Positions 10,494 through 19,610 of a DNA stretch of 64,000 nt are shown here, in pieces; the stretch's first letter is position 1, and each line of letters opens with the position of its first letter. The stretch lies in assembly GCF_026155325.1 (NCBI RefSeq), contig NZ_JAPFPW010000009.1, forward strand, positions 90,680-154,679, in the 5' to 3' direction. This DNA is from Desulfobotulus pelophilus (GTDB taxonomy: Bacteria; Desulfobacterota; Desulfobacteria; Desulfobacterales; ASO4-4). The notes below the pieces were generated by a model that made no database searches, had not been told where the DNA came from, and saw only the letters and a list, made by a program, of their open reading frames with translations. Made by a program: the position numbers and the translations under genes.

Positions 10494-13400
10494 ATGGAAA
10501 CCCCGGTTCCGGATTTTGTCCATCTTCACCTTCATACCCAGTACAGTCTTCTGGATGGGGCCATTCGCCTCGACCCTCTCTTTGCCAGAGCAAAAGAATA
10601 CGGTATGCATTCCGTTGCCATTACGGACCACGGCACCATGTTCGGGGTAATGGAATTCTATGAAAAAGCGGTGAAAGCCGGAATTAAACCCATCATTGGC
10701 TGTGAGTGCTATGTGGCGCCGAGATCCCTGTCGGATAAAAGTACGGAAGATGCCAAAGGGCTTTCCCATCTGGTATTGCTGGCCCGGAACAATGAGGGGT
10801 ATAAAAATCTCTGCAAGCTTGCCACCATAGCCCAGATGAAGGGGTTTTATTATAAACCCAGAGTGGATGATGAGGTGCTGGCGGCCCACAGCGAAGGCAT
10901 TATTGCCCTTTCCGCCTGTCTTCAGGGGTCTATCCCCAAGCTTCTGCTCAGAGGGCAGACAGCAGCGGCGGAAGAAAAAGCCCGCTACTATGAAAAAATA
11001 TTTGGAGAGGGTAATTTTTTCCTGGAAATTCAGGAAAATGGACTCAGACCCCAGAGGGAGGCCAATACTCTGCTTGTGGATATGGCGGAGCGCCTTTCCC
11101 TGCCCCTTGTGGCCACCAACGACTGCCACTATCTGGATGCGGAAGATACGAGGGCCCATGAGCTGCTTCTGTGCATACAGACGGGAAAGACCATCCACGA
11201 TCCCAACCGGTTCCAGTTTGGCACCGATGCCTTGTATTTTAAAAGCCGGGAGATCATGGCCCGTGAGCTGGGTCACTTCAAGGGTGCCCTTGCCAATTCT
11301 GTGGATATAGCCAGTCGCTGTGATGTGAGCTTTGATTTCAATACCTATCATTTCCCGAATTTTCCCACAGAAGAAACGGGAACGGCGGATGAACTTTTTG
11401 ATGCTACGGCCCGCAGGGGTTTTGAAAAGCGTATGGTTTTGATCCGCAAAAATAATCCGGATGTGGATGAAAAACTGTATCTTGATCGTCTCAATTACGA
11501 GATAGAGACCATCAATAGCATGGGCTTCCCCGGCTATTTTCTCATCGTGGCAGATTTTATCCGCTATTCCAAGGAAAACGGCATTCCTGTTGGTCCCGGG
11601 AGGGGGTCTGCCGCAGGATCCATGGTGGCCTATGCCATGGGGATTACAGACCTCGATCCCATTGAGCATGGCCTGATTTTTGAGCGGTTTCTCAATCCCA
11701 GCCGTATTTCCATGCCAGATATAGATGTGGATTTTTGCATTAACGGCAGGGAAAAAGTATACGATTATGTCGTAAGAAAATACGGAGGTGGGGACTATGT
11801 GGCCCAGATCATCACCTACGGGAAAATGAAAACCCGCGCTGTGATCCGGGATGTGGGCCGTGCCCTTGGCATTCCCCTGAAGGATGTGGATGAAATAGCC
11901 AAGCTTGTTCCGGAAGTCCTGAATATCAGCCTTGAGAAGGCCCTGGAACAGGAACCGGAAATTCTGAAAAGGGCTGCGGAACGATCCGACATCAAGGAAT
12001 TGCTGGATATTGCCAGAAAGCTTGAAGGTTTGCCTCGTCATGCATCCACCCATGCGGCGGGTGTGGTTATCGGGGATCGCAGGCTGGATGATTATCTGCC
12101 ACTGTACTGTGGTAAAAAGGGTGAGGTTGTCACCCAGTTTGACATGCATTATGTGGAAAAAATTGGATTGGTGAAGTTTGACTTTCTGGGGCTTCGTAAC
12201 CTAACGGTCATCAAAGAAGCCCTCGATCTCATTGCCCTTCAGGGACTTGAGGTGCCGGATCTCGACACCATTCCCCTCGATGACCAGCCAAGCTACGATC
12301 TTCTTTCCAGAGGAGACACCACAGGTGTTTTTCAGCTGGAAAGTTCCGGTATGAAAGACCTTCTGGTACGCCTCAGGCCTTCCACCTTCGGCGACATTAC
12401 CGCCCTTGTGGCCCTCTATCGCCCCGGCCCTCTGGAAAGTGGTATGGTGGATGATTTTGTGGAGAGAAAGCATGGCAGGGCCGAAGTTTCCTATGCGCTT
12501 CCCCAGCTGGAACCTATCCTGAAGGATACCTATGGCGTAATTCTTTATCAGGAACAGGTCATGAAAATTGCCGGGGTGCTGGCCAGATACACCATGGCCG
12601 AAGCCGATGGTCTGCGTAAGGCCATGGGGAAAAAGATAGCTGAAATGATGGTGGCCCAGCGGGAGCGTTTTATGAAGGGGGCCGCTGAAAGTGATGTCGA
12701 GCTTGAAAAAGCCGGGCATATTTTCGATCTCATGGAAAAATTCGGCGGTTATGGTTTTAACAAGTCCCATTCCGCAGCTTATGCCCTGATTGCTTATCAG
12801 ACGGCCTATCTGAAGGCCCATTATCCTTTGGCCTTTATGGCCGCTCTTCTGACCTCAGAAATGAATTCCCTGGATGGTGTGGTAAAGTTTATTGAAGAAT
12901 GCCGCAGTCATAACATTGAGGTACTCCCTCCGGATGTCAATGCATCGGGTCTTGCTTTCACTGTGGTGGATGACGCCATCCGCTTTGGCCTTGTGGCTGT
13001 TAAAAATGTTGGTGAAGGACCTGTTGCCGCCATTCTTGCGGAAAGAGAAGCCAACGGACCCTTTGAAGATCTCTTTGATTTCTGTGAACGCATTGATCTG
13101 AGAAAGGTGAATAAACGGGTGCTGGAGGCATTGATCAAGTGCGGCGGCTTCGATAGTACGGGTGTGGAGCGTAGCCGCATGATGGCGGTGCTGGATGAGG
13201 CCGTGGATCATGGAGTACGGGCACAGAAGGAAAAAAACGATCCACAGATGGGCCTTTTTGATATGGTGGAAGATCCCGTTGCCGAAGGTCTTAGGCCTGT
13301 ATTCCCGGACATTCCGGAGTGGGAGGACAGGGACTTGCTGTTTTTGGAAAAGGAGCTTCTGGGGCTGTATCTTTCCGGACATCCCTTACAAAAATACAAA

Positions 13401-14048
13401 GAGGCCATTGCCCGCTATGCCACAACGGATGCGGAAGGATTGAAGACAGTAGCCAATGGGTCCGCCGTGCGTCTTGGTGGCAGTATCCATGATGTGAAGG
13501 TTATTATTACCAAAAAAGGTGATAAAATGGCCTTCATGAACCTGGAGGACATGACCGGAGCATTGGTGGAGGCGGTTATTTTCCCATCCCTTTTTTCTTT
13601 GATTACGGATCTTCTGGAAACGGATACGCCCGTTATTGTGGAGGGAGAGGCTCAGGTGGAAGGGTCTTCTGCCAAAATTAAGGCGGAAAAGCTTGTCCAT
13701 CTGGACAGGGCCGGAGAGGTATGGACCGGTATGCTGCATCTTAATGTGAGTACGGATATCCATAAGAGAGAAGATCTTGTGAAGGTGCAGGAATCCCTGC
13801 GCCGTTATCCGGGGAATTGTGCTGTGCAGCTCCATGTACGAATTCCTGAAAAAACGGAAACCCACATTGAATTTCCGGATCTTCTCAAGGTCAGTCCCGG
13901 AGCGGAACTCATGGCAGAGCTGCAGGATATTCTCGGGCCGGGGGGTGTTGTCACCTCCTGCACCCCTGCAAAGCTGGAGGACAGGGGAAAGAATGGCAAA
14001 AACGGGTATAGAAAAAGGGGAAGCAATGGAAATGCCGCCTCTGCCTGA
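10494..14048 (+). CDS. dnaE: DNA polymerase III alpha subunit
   Basis: Replicative polymerase subunit, 1184 residues, of the DnaE1 type. Domains in order: PHP domain (VHLHLHTQYSLLDGA at the N-terminus, AITDHGTMFG); polymerase palm, with VGPGRGSAAGS and the catalytic aspartates in MPDIDVDF (D409, D411, D413); thumb and fingers (ARKLEGLPRHASTHAAGVVI, GVILYQEQVM, GYGFNKSHSAAYA); tandem helix-hairpin-helix region; and a C-terminal OB-fold near residues 990-1080. The ATG at 10494 has AGAAAGG eight bases upstream; an in-frame ATG nine codons earlier lacks a clear site. The 3' end overlaps bioF. Confidence 0.97.
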   Translation: METPVPDFVHLHLHTQYSLLDGAIRLDPLFARAKEYGMHSVAITDHGTMFGVMEFYEKAVKAGIKPIIGCECYVAPRSLSDKSTEDAKGLSHLVLLARNNEGYKNLCKLATIAQMKGFYYKPRVDDEVLAAHSEGIIALSACLQGSIPKLLLRGQTAAAEEKARYYEKIFGEGNFFLEIQENGLRPQREANTLLVDMAERLSLPLVATNDCHYLDAEDTRAHELLLCIQTGKTIHDPNRFQFGTDALYFKSREIMARELGHFKGALANSVDIASRCDVSFDFNTYHFPNFPTEETGTADELFDATARRGFEKRMVLIRKNNPDVDEKLYLDRLNYEIETINSMGFPGYFLIVADFIRYSKENGIPVGPGRGSAAGSMVAYAMGITDLDPIEHGLIFERFLNPSRISMPDIDVDFCINGREKVYDYVVRKYGGGDYVAQIITYGKMKTRAVIRDVGRALGIPLKDVDEIAKLVPEVLNISLEKALEQEPEILKRAAERSDIKELLDIARKLEGLPRHASTHAAGVVIGDRRLDDYLPLYCGKKGEVVTQFDMHYVEKIGLVKFDFLGLRNLTVIKEALDLIALQGLEVPDLDTIPLDDQPSYDLLSRGDTTGVFQLESSGMKDLLVRLRPSTFGDITALVALYRPGPLESGMVDDFVERKHGRAEVSYALPQLEPILKDTYGVILYQEQVMKIAGVLARYTMAEADGLRKAMGKKIAEMMVAQRERFMKGAAESDVELEKAGHIFDLMEKFGGYGFNKSHSAAYALIAYQTAYLKAHYPLAFMAALLTSEMNSLDGVVKFIEECRSHNIEVLPPDVNASGLAFTVVDDAIRFGLVAVKNVGEGPVAAILAEREANGPFEDLFDFCERIDLRKVNKRVLEALIKCGGFDSTGVERSRMMAVLDEAVDHGVRAQKEKNDPQMGLFDMVEDPVAEGLRPVFPDIPEWEDRDLLFLEKELLGLYLSGHPLQKYKEAIARYATTDAEGLKTVANGSAVRLGGSIHDVKVIITKKGDKMAFMNLEDMTGALVEAVIFPSLFSLITDLLETDTPVIVEGEAQVEGSSAKIKAEKLVHLDRAGEVWTGMLHLNVSTDIHKREDLVKVQESLRRYPGNCAVQLHVRIPEKTETHIEFPDLLKVSPGAELMAELQDILGPGGVVTSCTPAKLEDRGKNGKNGYRKRGSNGNAASA

Positions 14049-15198
14049 AGTTTTTTTTCCCATGGAAAAGGCCCTTGAAAAAAGAAGGGAGGCCGGAACT
14101 CTGCGCAACCTTCGGTCCATGGAGCCCATGGACGGGGGCAGGGTGCGTGTGGGGGATCGGATTCTGGTAAATTTTTCCGGTAACGATTATCTGGGGCTTT
14201 CCAGAGATCCCCTTCTTTTGCAACGGGGAGAAGAGTTTGCAAGGTATTTTGGAGCCGGTGCCACGGCATCCCGCCTGATCTGCGGAAATTTTTCCTGTAT
14301 GGAGGCAGTGGAAAAAAAAATAGCAAGGATGAAGGGCTTTGAATCGGTACTCATGCTGGCATCGGGTTATCAGGCCAACCTTAGCCTGCTGGCAGCCCTA
14401 TGTGACAGAAAAACCCTTATTTTTTCCGATCGTCTCAATCATAACAGCCTGATACAGGGAGCAAGACTTTCCGGCGGTAAGATTATCCGTTTTCGGCACA
14501 ATGACCTCAGTCACCTTGAAAAACTCCTTTGCAATGCGCCAGAAGAAACAAGAAAGTGCATTGTCACGGAATCGGTTTTTTCCATGGACGGTGATGTGCC
14601 GGATCTGGAGGGGCTGAGTCGGCTTGCAGCAATCCATCAAGCCCTTCTGCTGGTGGATGAGGCCCATGCCACAGGGGTTTTGGGGGATCAGGGCATGGGG
14701 CTGGTGAAGCCCGGTATGGCCCATGCCGTGGTGGGAACCTTTGGCAAGGGGGCAGGGGTGTTCGGAGCCTATGTGGCAGGCCCGGCCCTTCTTAAAGAGT
14801 ATCTTGTCAATGAGATGGGTGGTTTTGTCTTTTCTACGGCCCTTCCTCCTTCGGTGATAGGCATGGTGGATGCCAGTCTGGACCGCATGGCGGAGATGGA
14901 TGCGGAAAGGGTGCACCTTACAGCCCTTGGGAATCGGCTTCGTCTGGGATTGCAGAAGCTTGGTTTTGATACCGGAGCTTCATCCACCCAGATTGTGCCT
15001 GTCATGATGGGAGATGCAAAAACAGCTCTGGCCCTTTCGGCCCATCTGGAAAAGGAGGGTTTTTTAGGCGTTGCCATCCGTCCGCCCACGGTGCCGGAAG
15101 GGGAAAGCCGTATTCGTCTTTCCCTCTGCGCTCTGCACAGTAAAAAAGATGTGGAAGGGCTGATCAGGGCTTTTTCTACTTTTACTGTAATTGCTTAG
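14026..15198 (+). CDS. bioF: 8-amino-7-oxononanoate synthase
   Basis: PLP enzyme that condenses pimeloyl-ACP (or -CoA) with alanine, the first step of the conserved biotin ring assembly. The 390-residue length is typical. Marks are NFSGNDYLGLS, GAGATASRLICGN, DEAHATGVLG, and the Schiff-base lysine K241 in VVGTFGKGAGVFGAY. The relatives glycine C-acetyltransferase and serine palmitoyltransferase look alike, but the bioC/bioD/bioA neighbours settle the call. The start at 14026 follows AAGGGG and lies inside the dnaE 3' end; an in-frame ATG at 13993 is possible. The next gene is 289 bases away. Confidence 0.92.
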   Translation: MEMPPLPEVFFPMEKALEKRREAGTLRNLRSMEPMDGGRVRVGDRILVNFSGNDYLGLSRDPLLLQRGEEFARYFGAGATASRLICGNFSCMEAVEKKIARMKGFESVLMLASGYQANLSLLAALCDRKTLIFSDRLNHNSLIQGARLSGGKIIRFRHNDLSHLEKLLCNAPEETRKCIVTESVFSMDGDVPDLEGLSRLAAIHQALLLVDEAHATGVLGDQGMGLVKPGMAHAVVGTFGKGAGVFGAYVAGPALLKEYLVNEMGGFVFSTALPPSVIGMVDASLDRMAEMDAERVHLTALGNRLRLGLQKLGFDTGASSTQIVPVMMGDAKTALALSAHLEKEGFLGVAIRPPTVPEGESRIRLSLCALHSKKDVEGLIRAFSTFTVIA

Positions 15199-15487
15199 CA
15201 TAATTTTTCAGGTACCATACCTGCCAGATGGATGCACAGGCACCCAGGCTATTTGCCCGTGGCGCACTCCGTCACTCAAGCCATAGAACCAAAGCCTGTG
15301 ATGAAAATAATGGGCTTTTGCAAGCTTGAGTCCCGAAATCTGAAACGATTGCAACGTCACTTGCAAATAAGCCAGTGTGCCTTGCAATAGTATGATACTG
15401 CTGCAATTACAGTGTTGGAGTTTTGGAATAAATTGTGCTGAACAGTTACCTTTTGTACATTATCTAGACATAAAATGACGGATATTT
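15199..15487 (+). other. Intergenic region between bioF and the bioH-like gene
   Basis: 289 bases without a supported gene. It includes a small hairpin (CAGGTA with TACCTG near 15210) and one arm of an inverted repeat at 15432-15450. A weak promoter candidate (TTGTGC, 17 bases, TACATT) overlaps that arm and could serve the bioH-like gene. Confidence 0.4.
15432..15450 (-). repeat. Left arm of a 19-base inverted repeat flanking bioH-bioC-bioD
   Basis: ATTGTGCTGAACAGTTACC here is the reverse complement, with one mismatch, of GGTAATTGTTCAGCACAAT at 17776-17794. The two arms bracket a 2.3-kb segment carrying bioH-like, bioC and bioD. They could be insertion-element ends or paired operators; neither is proven. 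Confidence 0.45.
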
Positions 15488-16165
15488 ATGATGTCTTTTT
15501 TCCCCCATTCCATCCTCTGCGTACACGGCTGGGCCCAAAGTCCTGATTTCTGGGCTCCCCTTGGGGTTGTATTGGAAAAACCGGAAGCCCTCTGTCTGCT
15601 GGATCGGGGGTATTTTGGCAGTCCGTGCTTGCCTTCTTTGCCCCGGGATGCCGGTATCAAGGGCATTGTCACCCATTCTTTTGGCCTTCACCTTATCCCT
15701 GATGTATGGCTAAAGCAGGCAGATTTTATTGTTATTGTAGCCGGTTTTAACAGCTTTCTGCCCGCAGACCGCAGCAGACGGCGCAGATCGGAACGGATTC
15801 TTTATCTGATGCAGAAAAAACTTAAAGAAAATCCCGAAGCCCTTGTGGCTCTTTTCCGCCGTCTCTGCGGGCAGAAGGAAAATCTTCGTTCTGGGTTTGT
15901 TAATACCGCCCTTATGGCTGAAGACCTGCAAAATCTGGCGCATTCCCGTCTGGATCTGGATCTTTTCCTGAAAATCCCTGTGATTCATATTATCCATGGC
16001 AGACAGGATAAGGTGGTGGATGCCAGCAGGGCAGAGGAGCTACAGGCAGCACTTCCCCATGCCCGCCTTCATATGGTGGAGGACGGGGATCATGGTATTC
16101 CCCTGACCCATGCTGAAATGCTGGGGGAGCTGGCAGCTTGTGCCATCGGGGAGTGTCGGTCATGA
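15488..16165 (+). CDS. Alpha/beta hydrolase, BioH-like pimeloyl-ACP methyl ester esterase
   Basis: In the BioC-BioH pathway an esterase removes the methyl group from pimeloyl-ACP methyl ester to end chain elongation. This 225-residue protein has an alpha/beta-hydrolase fold. ILCVHGWAQSPDFW forms the oxyanion region, the nucleophile S64 sits in VTHSFG (Thr replaces the first Gly of GxSxG), D174 is in GRQDKVV and H202 in DGDHGIPL. It overlaps bioC by four bases (ATGA), so the two are translationally coupled, which supports the esterase role. Divergence from classical BioH leaves the substrate an inference. Confidence 0.78.
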   Translation: MMSFFPHSILCVHGWAQSPDFWAPLGVVLEKPEALCLLDRGYFGSPCLPSLPRDAGIKGIVTHSFGLHLIPDVWLKQADFIVIVAGFNSFLPADRSRRRRSERILYLMQKKLKENPEALVALFRRLCGQKENLRSGFVNTALMAEDLQNLAHSRLDLDLFLKIPVIHIIHGRQDKVVDASRAEELQAALPHARLHMVEDGDHGIPLTHAEMLGELAACAIGECRS

Positions 16166-17124
16166 AGGAAAAAGTAGCTGCTGCCTTTTCTGCCAAAGCT
16201 CATACCTACAATGAACATGCAAGGGTGCAGCGCAGGGCATCGGAGATTTTTCTGGATTATCTTAAAGATTTTTCAGGCAATCTGCCCGAGGCTCCTGTCC
16301 TTGAAATCGGCTGTGGAACAGGTTTTGTTACAAAGGGCCTGATAACGCTTTCAGGGGGCAGACATCATGTGATAACGGATCTTGCTCCTGCCATGGTAGA
16401 GCTTTGTGAGGCGAATCTCAGAAGGGATTTTCCTGCGGCATCCATGGATTTTTTGGTGATGGATGGAGAGGTTTTGCGGGAAAACTCCTCTTTTGGACTT
16501 GTGGTTTCAGGTTTTACCATACAGTGGTTTACAAACCTTGCACAAAGTCTTGCAAGTCTTGTGGACTCCCTTGTGCCCGGTGGTCTTCTGGCCCTTTCCT
16601 TTCAGGGGGAAGGCTCCTTTACGGAGTGGAAAAAAATCTGTGAAAAAGAAAATCTGCCCTTTTCCGCCAATCCTCTGCCGGAGGGGCAAGTGGTGGCGCA
16701 GATCCTTCAGAAGACCGGATGCCGTGTAACAATATATAGTGGCCGTATGGTGGAATCCTATCCCTCTCCGAAATATTTTTTCCGCTCTCTGGGGGCCATT
16801 GGTGCCGGGACACCCCTTTCGGAAGAAAAAACAGATCCGAGACTCCTTGCCCGCATCATGAAAGCCTGGTCGAGAGAGTGTGAAGGCAGGCCTGCGGAAG
16901 TCAGCTACAGGGTGTATTTCGTTTTTGCACAGAAACCTGAAGATGCGGCAGCTACCAGAACGAAGACCATCCTTTATACCCCTCTCCCTCTGGTGGTGGC
17001 GGAGACTCTCGAAGCCAGGGGCTGGGGTGAGGGTGCTTTTTTGGGGAATACTCAATCCGTAAAACGGACGGAAGAAAAAAAAGGATGTGTGGAATGGCAG
17101 ACCTTCCCCGACGTTTTTTTATAA
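16162..17124 (+). CDS. bioC: Malonyl-ACP O-methyltransferase
   Basis: SAM-dependent enzyme that methylates malonyl-ACP so it can enter fatty-acid synthesis as a disguised pimelate precursor. Residues 1-260 form a class I methyltransferase: KVAAAFSAKAHTYNEHARVQ at the N-terminus (typical of BioC), the SAM motif LEIGCGTGFVTKGL, and a VSGFTIQWFTNL segment. BioC proteins are usually about 250-280 residues; this one runs to 320. Its last 55 or so codons are encoded by a palindromic repeat and overlap bioD by 31 bases, so the tail is probably acquired and non-functional. Confidence 0.9.
   Translation: MKEKVAAAFSAKAHTYNEHARVQRRASEIFLDYLKDFSGNLPEAPVLEIGCGTGFVTKGLITLSGGRHHVITDLAPAMVELCEANLRRDFPAASMDFLVMDGEVLRENSSFGLVVSGFTIQWFTNLAQSLASLVDSLVPGGLLALSFQGEGSFTEWKKICEKENLPFSANPLPEGQVVAQILQKTGCRVTIYSGRMVESYPSPKYFFRSLGAIGAGTPLSEEKTDPRLLARIMKAWSRECEGRPAEVSYRVYFVFAQKPEDAAATRTKTILYTPLPLVVAETLEARGWGEGAFLGNTQSVKRTEEKKGCVEWQTFPDVFL
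16979..17035. repeat. REP-like palindromic repeat inside the bioC 3' end
   Basis: The left arm CCCCTCTCCCTCTGG and right arm CCAGGGGCTGGGGTGAGGG form an imperfect inverted repeat of the CCCTCTCCC/GGGTGAGGG type seen as a dispersed intergenic repeat in many proteobacteria. It extends the bioC frame beyond its normal length. The copy number in this genome cannot be judged from one window. Confidence 0.6.
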
Positions 17125-17729
17125 GCGGTACGGACACGGATATCGGCAAAACCTTTGTTTCCGCCCTCTGTGTGGCAGGGCTTTCTGCCATGTACTGGAA
17201 ACCTGTGCAGACGGGATTCCCGCCCGATCGGGACAGGGATACGGTACAGCGCCTTACGGGTCTGGGTGACGGGCATTTTTTCCCGGAGCGTTTTTGTTTT
17301 ACGGAGCCCCTCTCTCCCCACAGGGCGGCGGAGAAAGAAGGCCGTTTTATCCGGCTTTCAGATTTTGTATTGCCGGATTCGGGTAGCCGTCATCTGGTGG
17401 TGGAGGGGGCAGGGGGGGTGCTGGTTCCCCTGGCAGATGATCTATATATGACGGATCTGATACGGCATCTGGATCTTCCCGTTCTCCTTGTATGCCGCAC
17501 GGGTCTTGGCACTTTGAACCATACTTTTTTATCCGTGGAAGCCCTGAAAAATCGTGGTATCCCCATTGCAGGAATTGTGGCCAATGGCCCTTTCCACCGG
17601 GATAATCTGGAAGATCTCACCCTCATGACGGGTGTTCCCCTGCTTGTCCATGTGCCTTTTGTGGCAAATTTATCGGAAGTGGACATGGCGGTACTGTTTC
17701 GGACCTGTTTTTATTCAAGGCAAGTGTGA
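17094..17729 (+). CDS. bioD: Dethiobiotin synthetase
   Basis: ATP-dependent ligase that closes the ureido ring of dethiobiotin from 7,8-diaminopelargonate and CO2. The 211-residue protein has the P-loop GTDTDIGKT (residues 12-20), KPVQTG for diamine binding, and VVEGAGGVLVPL, all family signatures. The start at 17094 is chosen for its AAGGA site eight bases upstream; an in-frame ATG at 17085 is too close to that site. It begins inside the extended bioC frame. Immediately downstream lies a degenerate helicase region that separates it from bioA. Confidence 0.93.
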   Translation: MADLPRRFFISGTDTDIGKTFVSALCVAGLSAMYWKPVQTGFPPDRDRDTVQRLTGLGDGHFFPERFCFTEPLSPHRAAEKEGRFIRLSDFVLPDSGSRHLVVEGAGGVLVPLADDLYMTDLIRHLDLPVLLVCRTGLGTLNHTFLSVEALKNRGIPIAGIVANGPFHRDNLEDLTLMTGVPLLVHVPFVANLSEVDMAVLFRTCFYSRQV

Positions 17730-17775
17730 AACCAGCCTCCGGGAAGCAGGAAATCAGCGCCAAAGCTACCTATGG

Positions 17776-17794
17776 GGTAATTGTTCAGCACAAT
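17776..17794 (+). repeat. Right arm of the 19-base inverted repeat
   Basis: GGTAATTGTTCAGCACAAT, 46 bases after the bioD stop, matches the reverse complement of 15432-15450 at 18 of 19 positions. Confidence 0.45.
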
Positions 17795-17842
17795 GTTTCT
17801 TCGTTAAATCGAATGCCTTTAATCAGGTGCATAGATAATCGG

Positions 17843-19288
17843 ACCATTTGTTCGGGACGCAATTTTATTCTTAGAGCTTCTTGCCCTGTGCGGAAGCGGC
17901 AAAAACTCCCCGCCACAGGCTTTTTTCTATGACCCCGGTCCTTCATCCCTTGGGGTGCTTTTGAAAAAGACCTTTCCGGAGATCCGGGCTTTGAAAAAAG
18001 ATTTTCGCACGGCATTCCTTTTTCTGCCCACCCTGAAGGGTTGTCCTTTGCCTTCAAGTCCTCTCATTGGCCAGTCTCCGGAGGGGAGGGGAGGCCCTCA
18101 GCCTTCATCCCTGGCTGACATCACCCCTTGCCCTGGATTGGCAGGGATGCCGGGCGCTTTTGGGCTGCTGCATGGGAGGTCCCCTTCTGGAAAAGGGGCT
18201 TTTTGCGGGATCGGATCTTCTGTGGTGGGGCCAGAGGCTGCGCTTTGCGGGTTCCCTTGCCGTAAAGGGAGTCTATCTGCCTGCTGTGCAGCGGGGGGAA
18301 GGTAAGGATTTTTTATGCCCGGTGGCAGCCCCTGCCCCATGGGGAGGGTTAGGATACCCTGGCCCGTCTTGAAGCAGCCATGCCCGAATCCTGCCGCTGC
18401 CTTGCATCGGAGAAGAGTCTTGAAGCGCCTGCCATCCACCCCAGAGAGATCTTCTACGCCTTCACAGCCTTTGCCCTGGATGCTCTGGTGCGGGAAAGCA
18501 GTGGTCCCTTTGTGCTTCGCAGGGTCAAAACGGATAGGGAGGTCATCACGGATCTGCCGGATAAACAGGAAATGAAGGTGCTCTGTACCCTCACAAAGGA
18601 ACAGGCCAGCGATATGTAGGCCGCTTTGGAATCCAGCGATGGAATCCAGCGTAAGGGCATGGTGCTGGCGGCCCTTTCTAAACGGAAGCAGATATGCAAC
18701 CATCCGGCCCATTTTTTGAGGGATGGCTCTGCGGTGGAAGGCCGTTCGGGCAAGCTGGAACGGTTGACGGAAATGATGGAAGAGGTGCTGGTGGCCGGGG
18801 AAAAGGCCCACATTTCTTCCCAGTTCAAAGAGATGGGCGATATCTTGAACACCCACCTGCCGCAGAGTTTCGGTCAGGAGGTGCTTTTTCTCCATGGGGA
18901 GACAGTGGTGAAGGACAGGGATACCATGGTAAGCCGCTTTCAGGCAGGAAAATCCGGGCCGAAGATTTTTGTCCTCTCCCCCAAGGCCGGAGGAACGGGC
19001 TTAAACCTCACCGAGGCCAGCCATGTGTTTCACTCTGATCGCTGGTGGAACCCGGCCGTGGAAAATCAGGCCACGGACAGGGCCTTTCGCATCGGTCAGA
19101 AAATGAATGTGCAGGTGCATAAATTTCTTTGCGCCGGAACCATGGAAGAGCGCATTGACGCCATGCTTGAAAAGAAAAGCGCCCTTTCGGAAAGTATTGT
19201 GGGCAGTGGCGAGGGCTGGGTTACGGAACTGTCCACCAGTGCCCTGAAGAAGGTACTGGCCCTTTCTAAAGAGGCCGTGGGAGAGTGA
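17843..19288 (+). pseudogene. Decayed SNF2-family DEAD/DEAH helicase
   Basis: Remnant of a bacterial SNF2-type helicase (normally about 1000 residues or more). An N-terminal fragment is read in two frames: FLFLPTLKGCPLPSSPLIG near 18020-18080, then SLHPWLTSPLALD and LLWWGQRLRFAGSL near 18100-18270. Most of the ATPase core, including Walker A and the DEAD-type box, is missing. The C-terminal helicase half resumes near 18450 with GPFVLRRVKTDREVITDLPDK, is broken by a TAG at 18617-18619 where relatives have an aromatic residue, then continues intact ([37 protein letters not shown]) to 19288. Frameshifts, a large deletion and a nonsense codon make it non-functional. Confidence 0.85.
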
Positions 19289-19289
19289 A

Positions 19290-19583
19290 ATGAACAGGTG
19301 CTGGAATTCTGGTTTTCCGACCACAAGGCCAAAGGAAGTGAAAGACGCTATCCGTGCAGGCTCCCGAAAAGGGACCATGGCATCGAAATGGTGGGGAAAA
19401 CGCTGGATTGCTGTGTTGGAAAATATTGGCGGCAGCACCCGCATGGCAAGGGCACCGTGCATGGAGCCTGCAGCTTAGAACAGATTCAATGCGCCGCCTG
19501 TGTGCCGGACAGGCAACCCCCTGGCTTCGAGAACCTCAGCTTATGTGGGCCATATCGGGCACCATCAGAAACCTTGATAAGCC
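19290..19583 (+). pseudogene. Truncated SWIM zinc-finger-type protein fragment
   Basis: The 63-codon frame starting at 19290 reads KWWGKRWIAVLENIGGSTRMARA, which resembles the start of SWIM-domain proteins usually encoded next to bacterial SNF2 helicases (pattern GxxWWGxxWIxALE). The expected ARGRSYARRGxV part and the zinc-binding Cys/His motif are absent, and the frame stops at 19478. A possible continuation in other frames to about 19580 is not recognisable. It probably decayed together with the upstream helicase. Confidence 0.6.
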
Positions 19584-19610
19584 ATGGACTCTAAAAGGAG
19601 TACGGAAAAT

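Noticed and set aside
10443..12149. 568-codon open frame opposite dnaE.
   Set aside because: Same reason: antisense shadow of a strongly coding gene with no start signals.
15488..16165. Considered whether the hydrolase could be BioG rather than BioH-like.
   Set aside because: The N-terminal CVHGWAQ pattern and spacing of Ser64, Asp174 and His202 fit BioH-type hydrolases better, but without a search the distinction is not firm.
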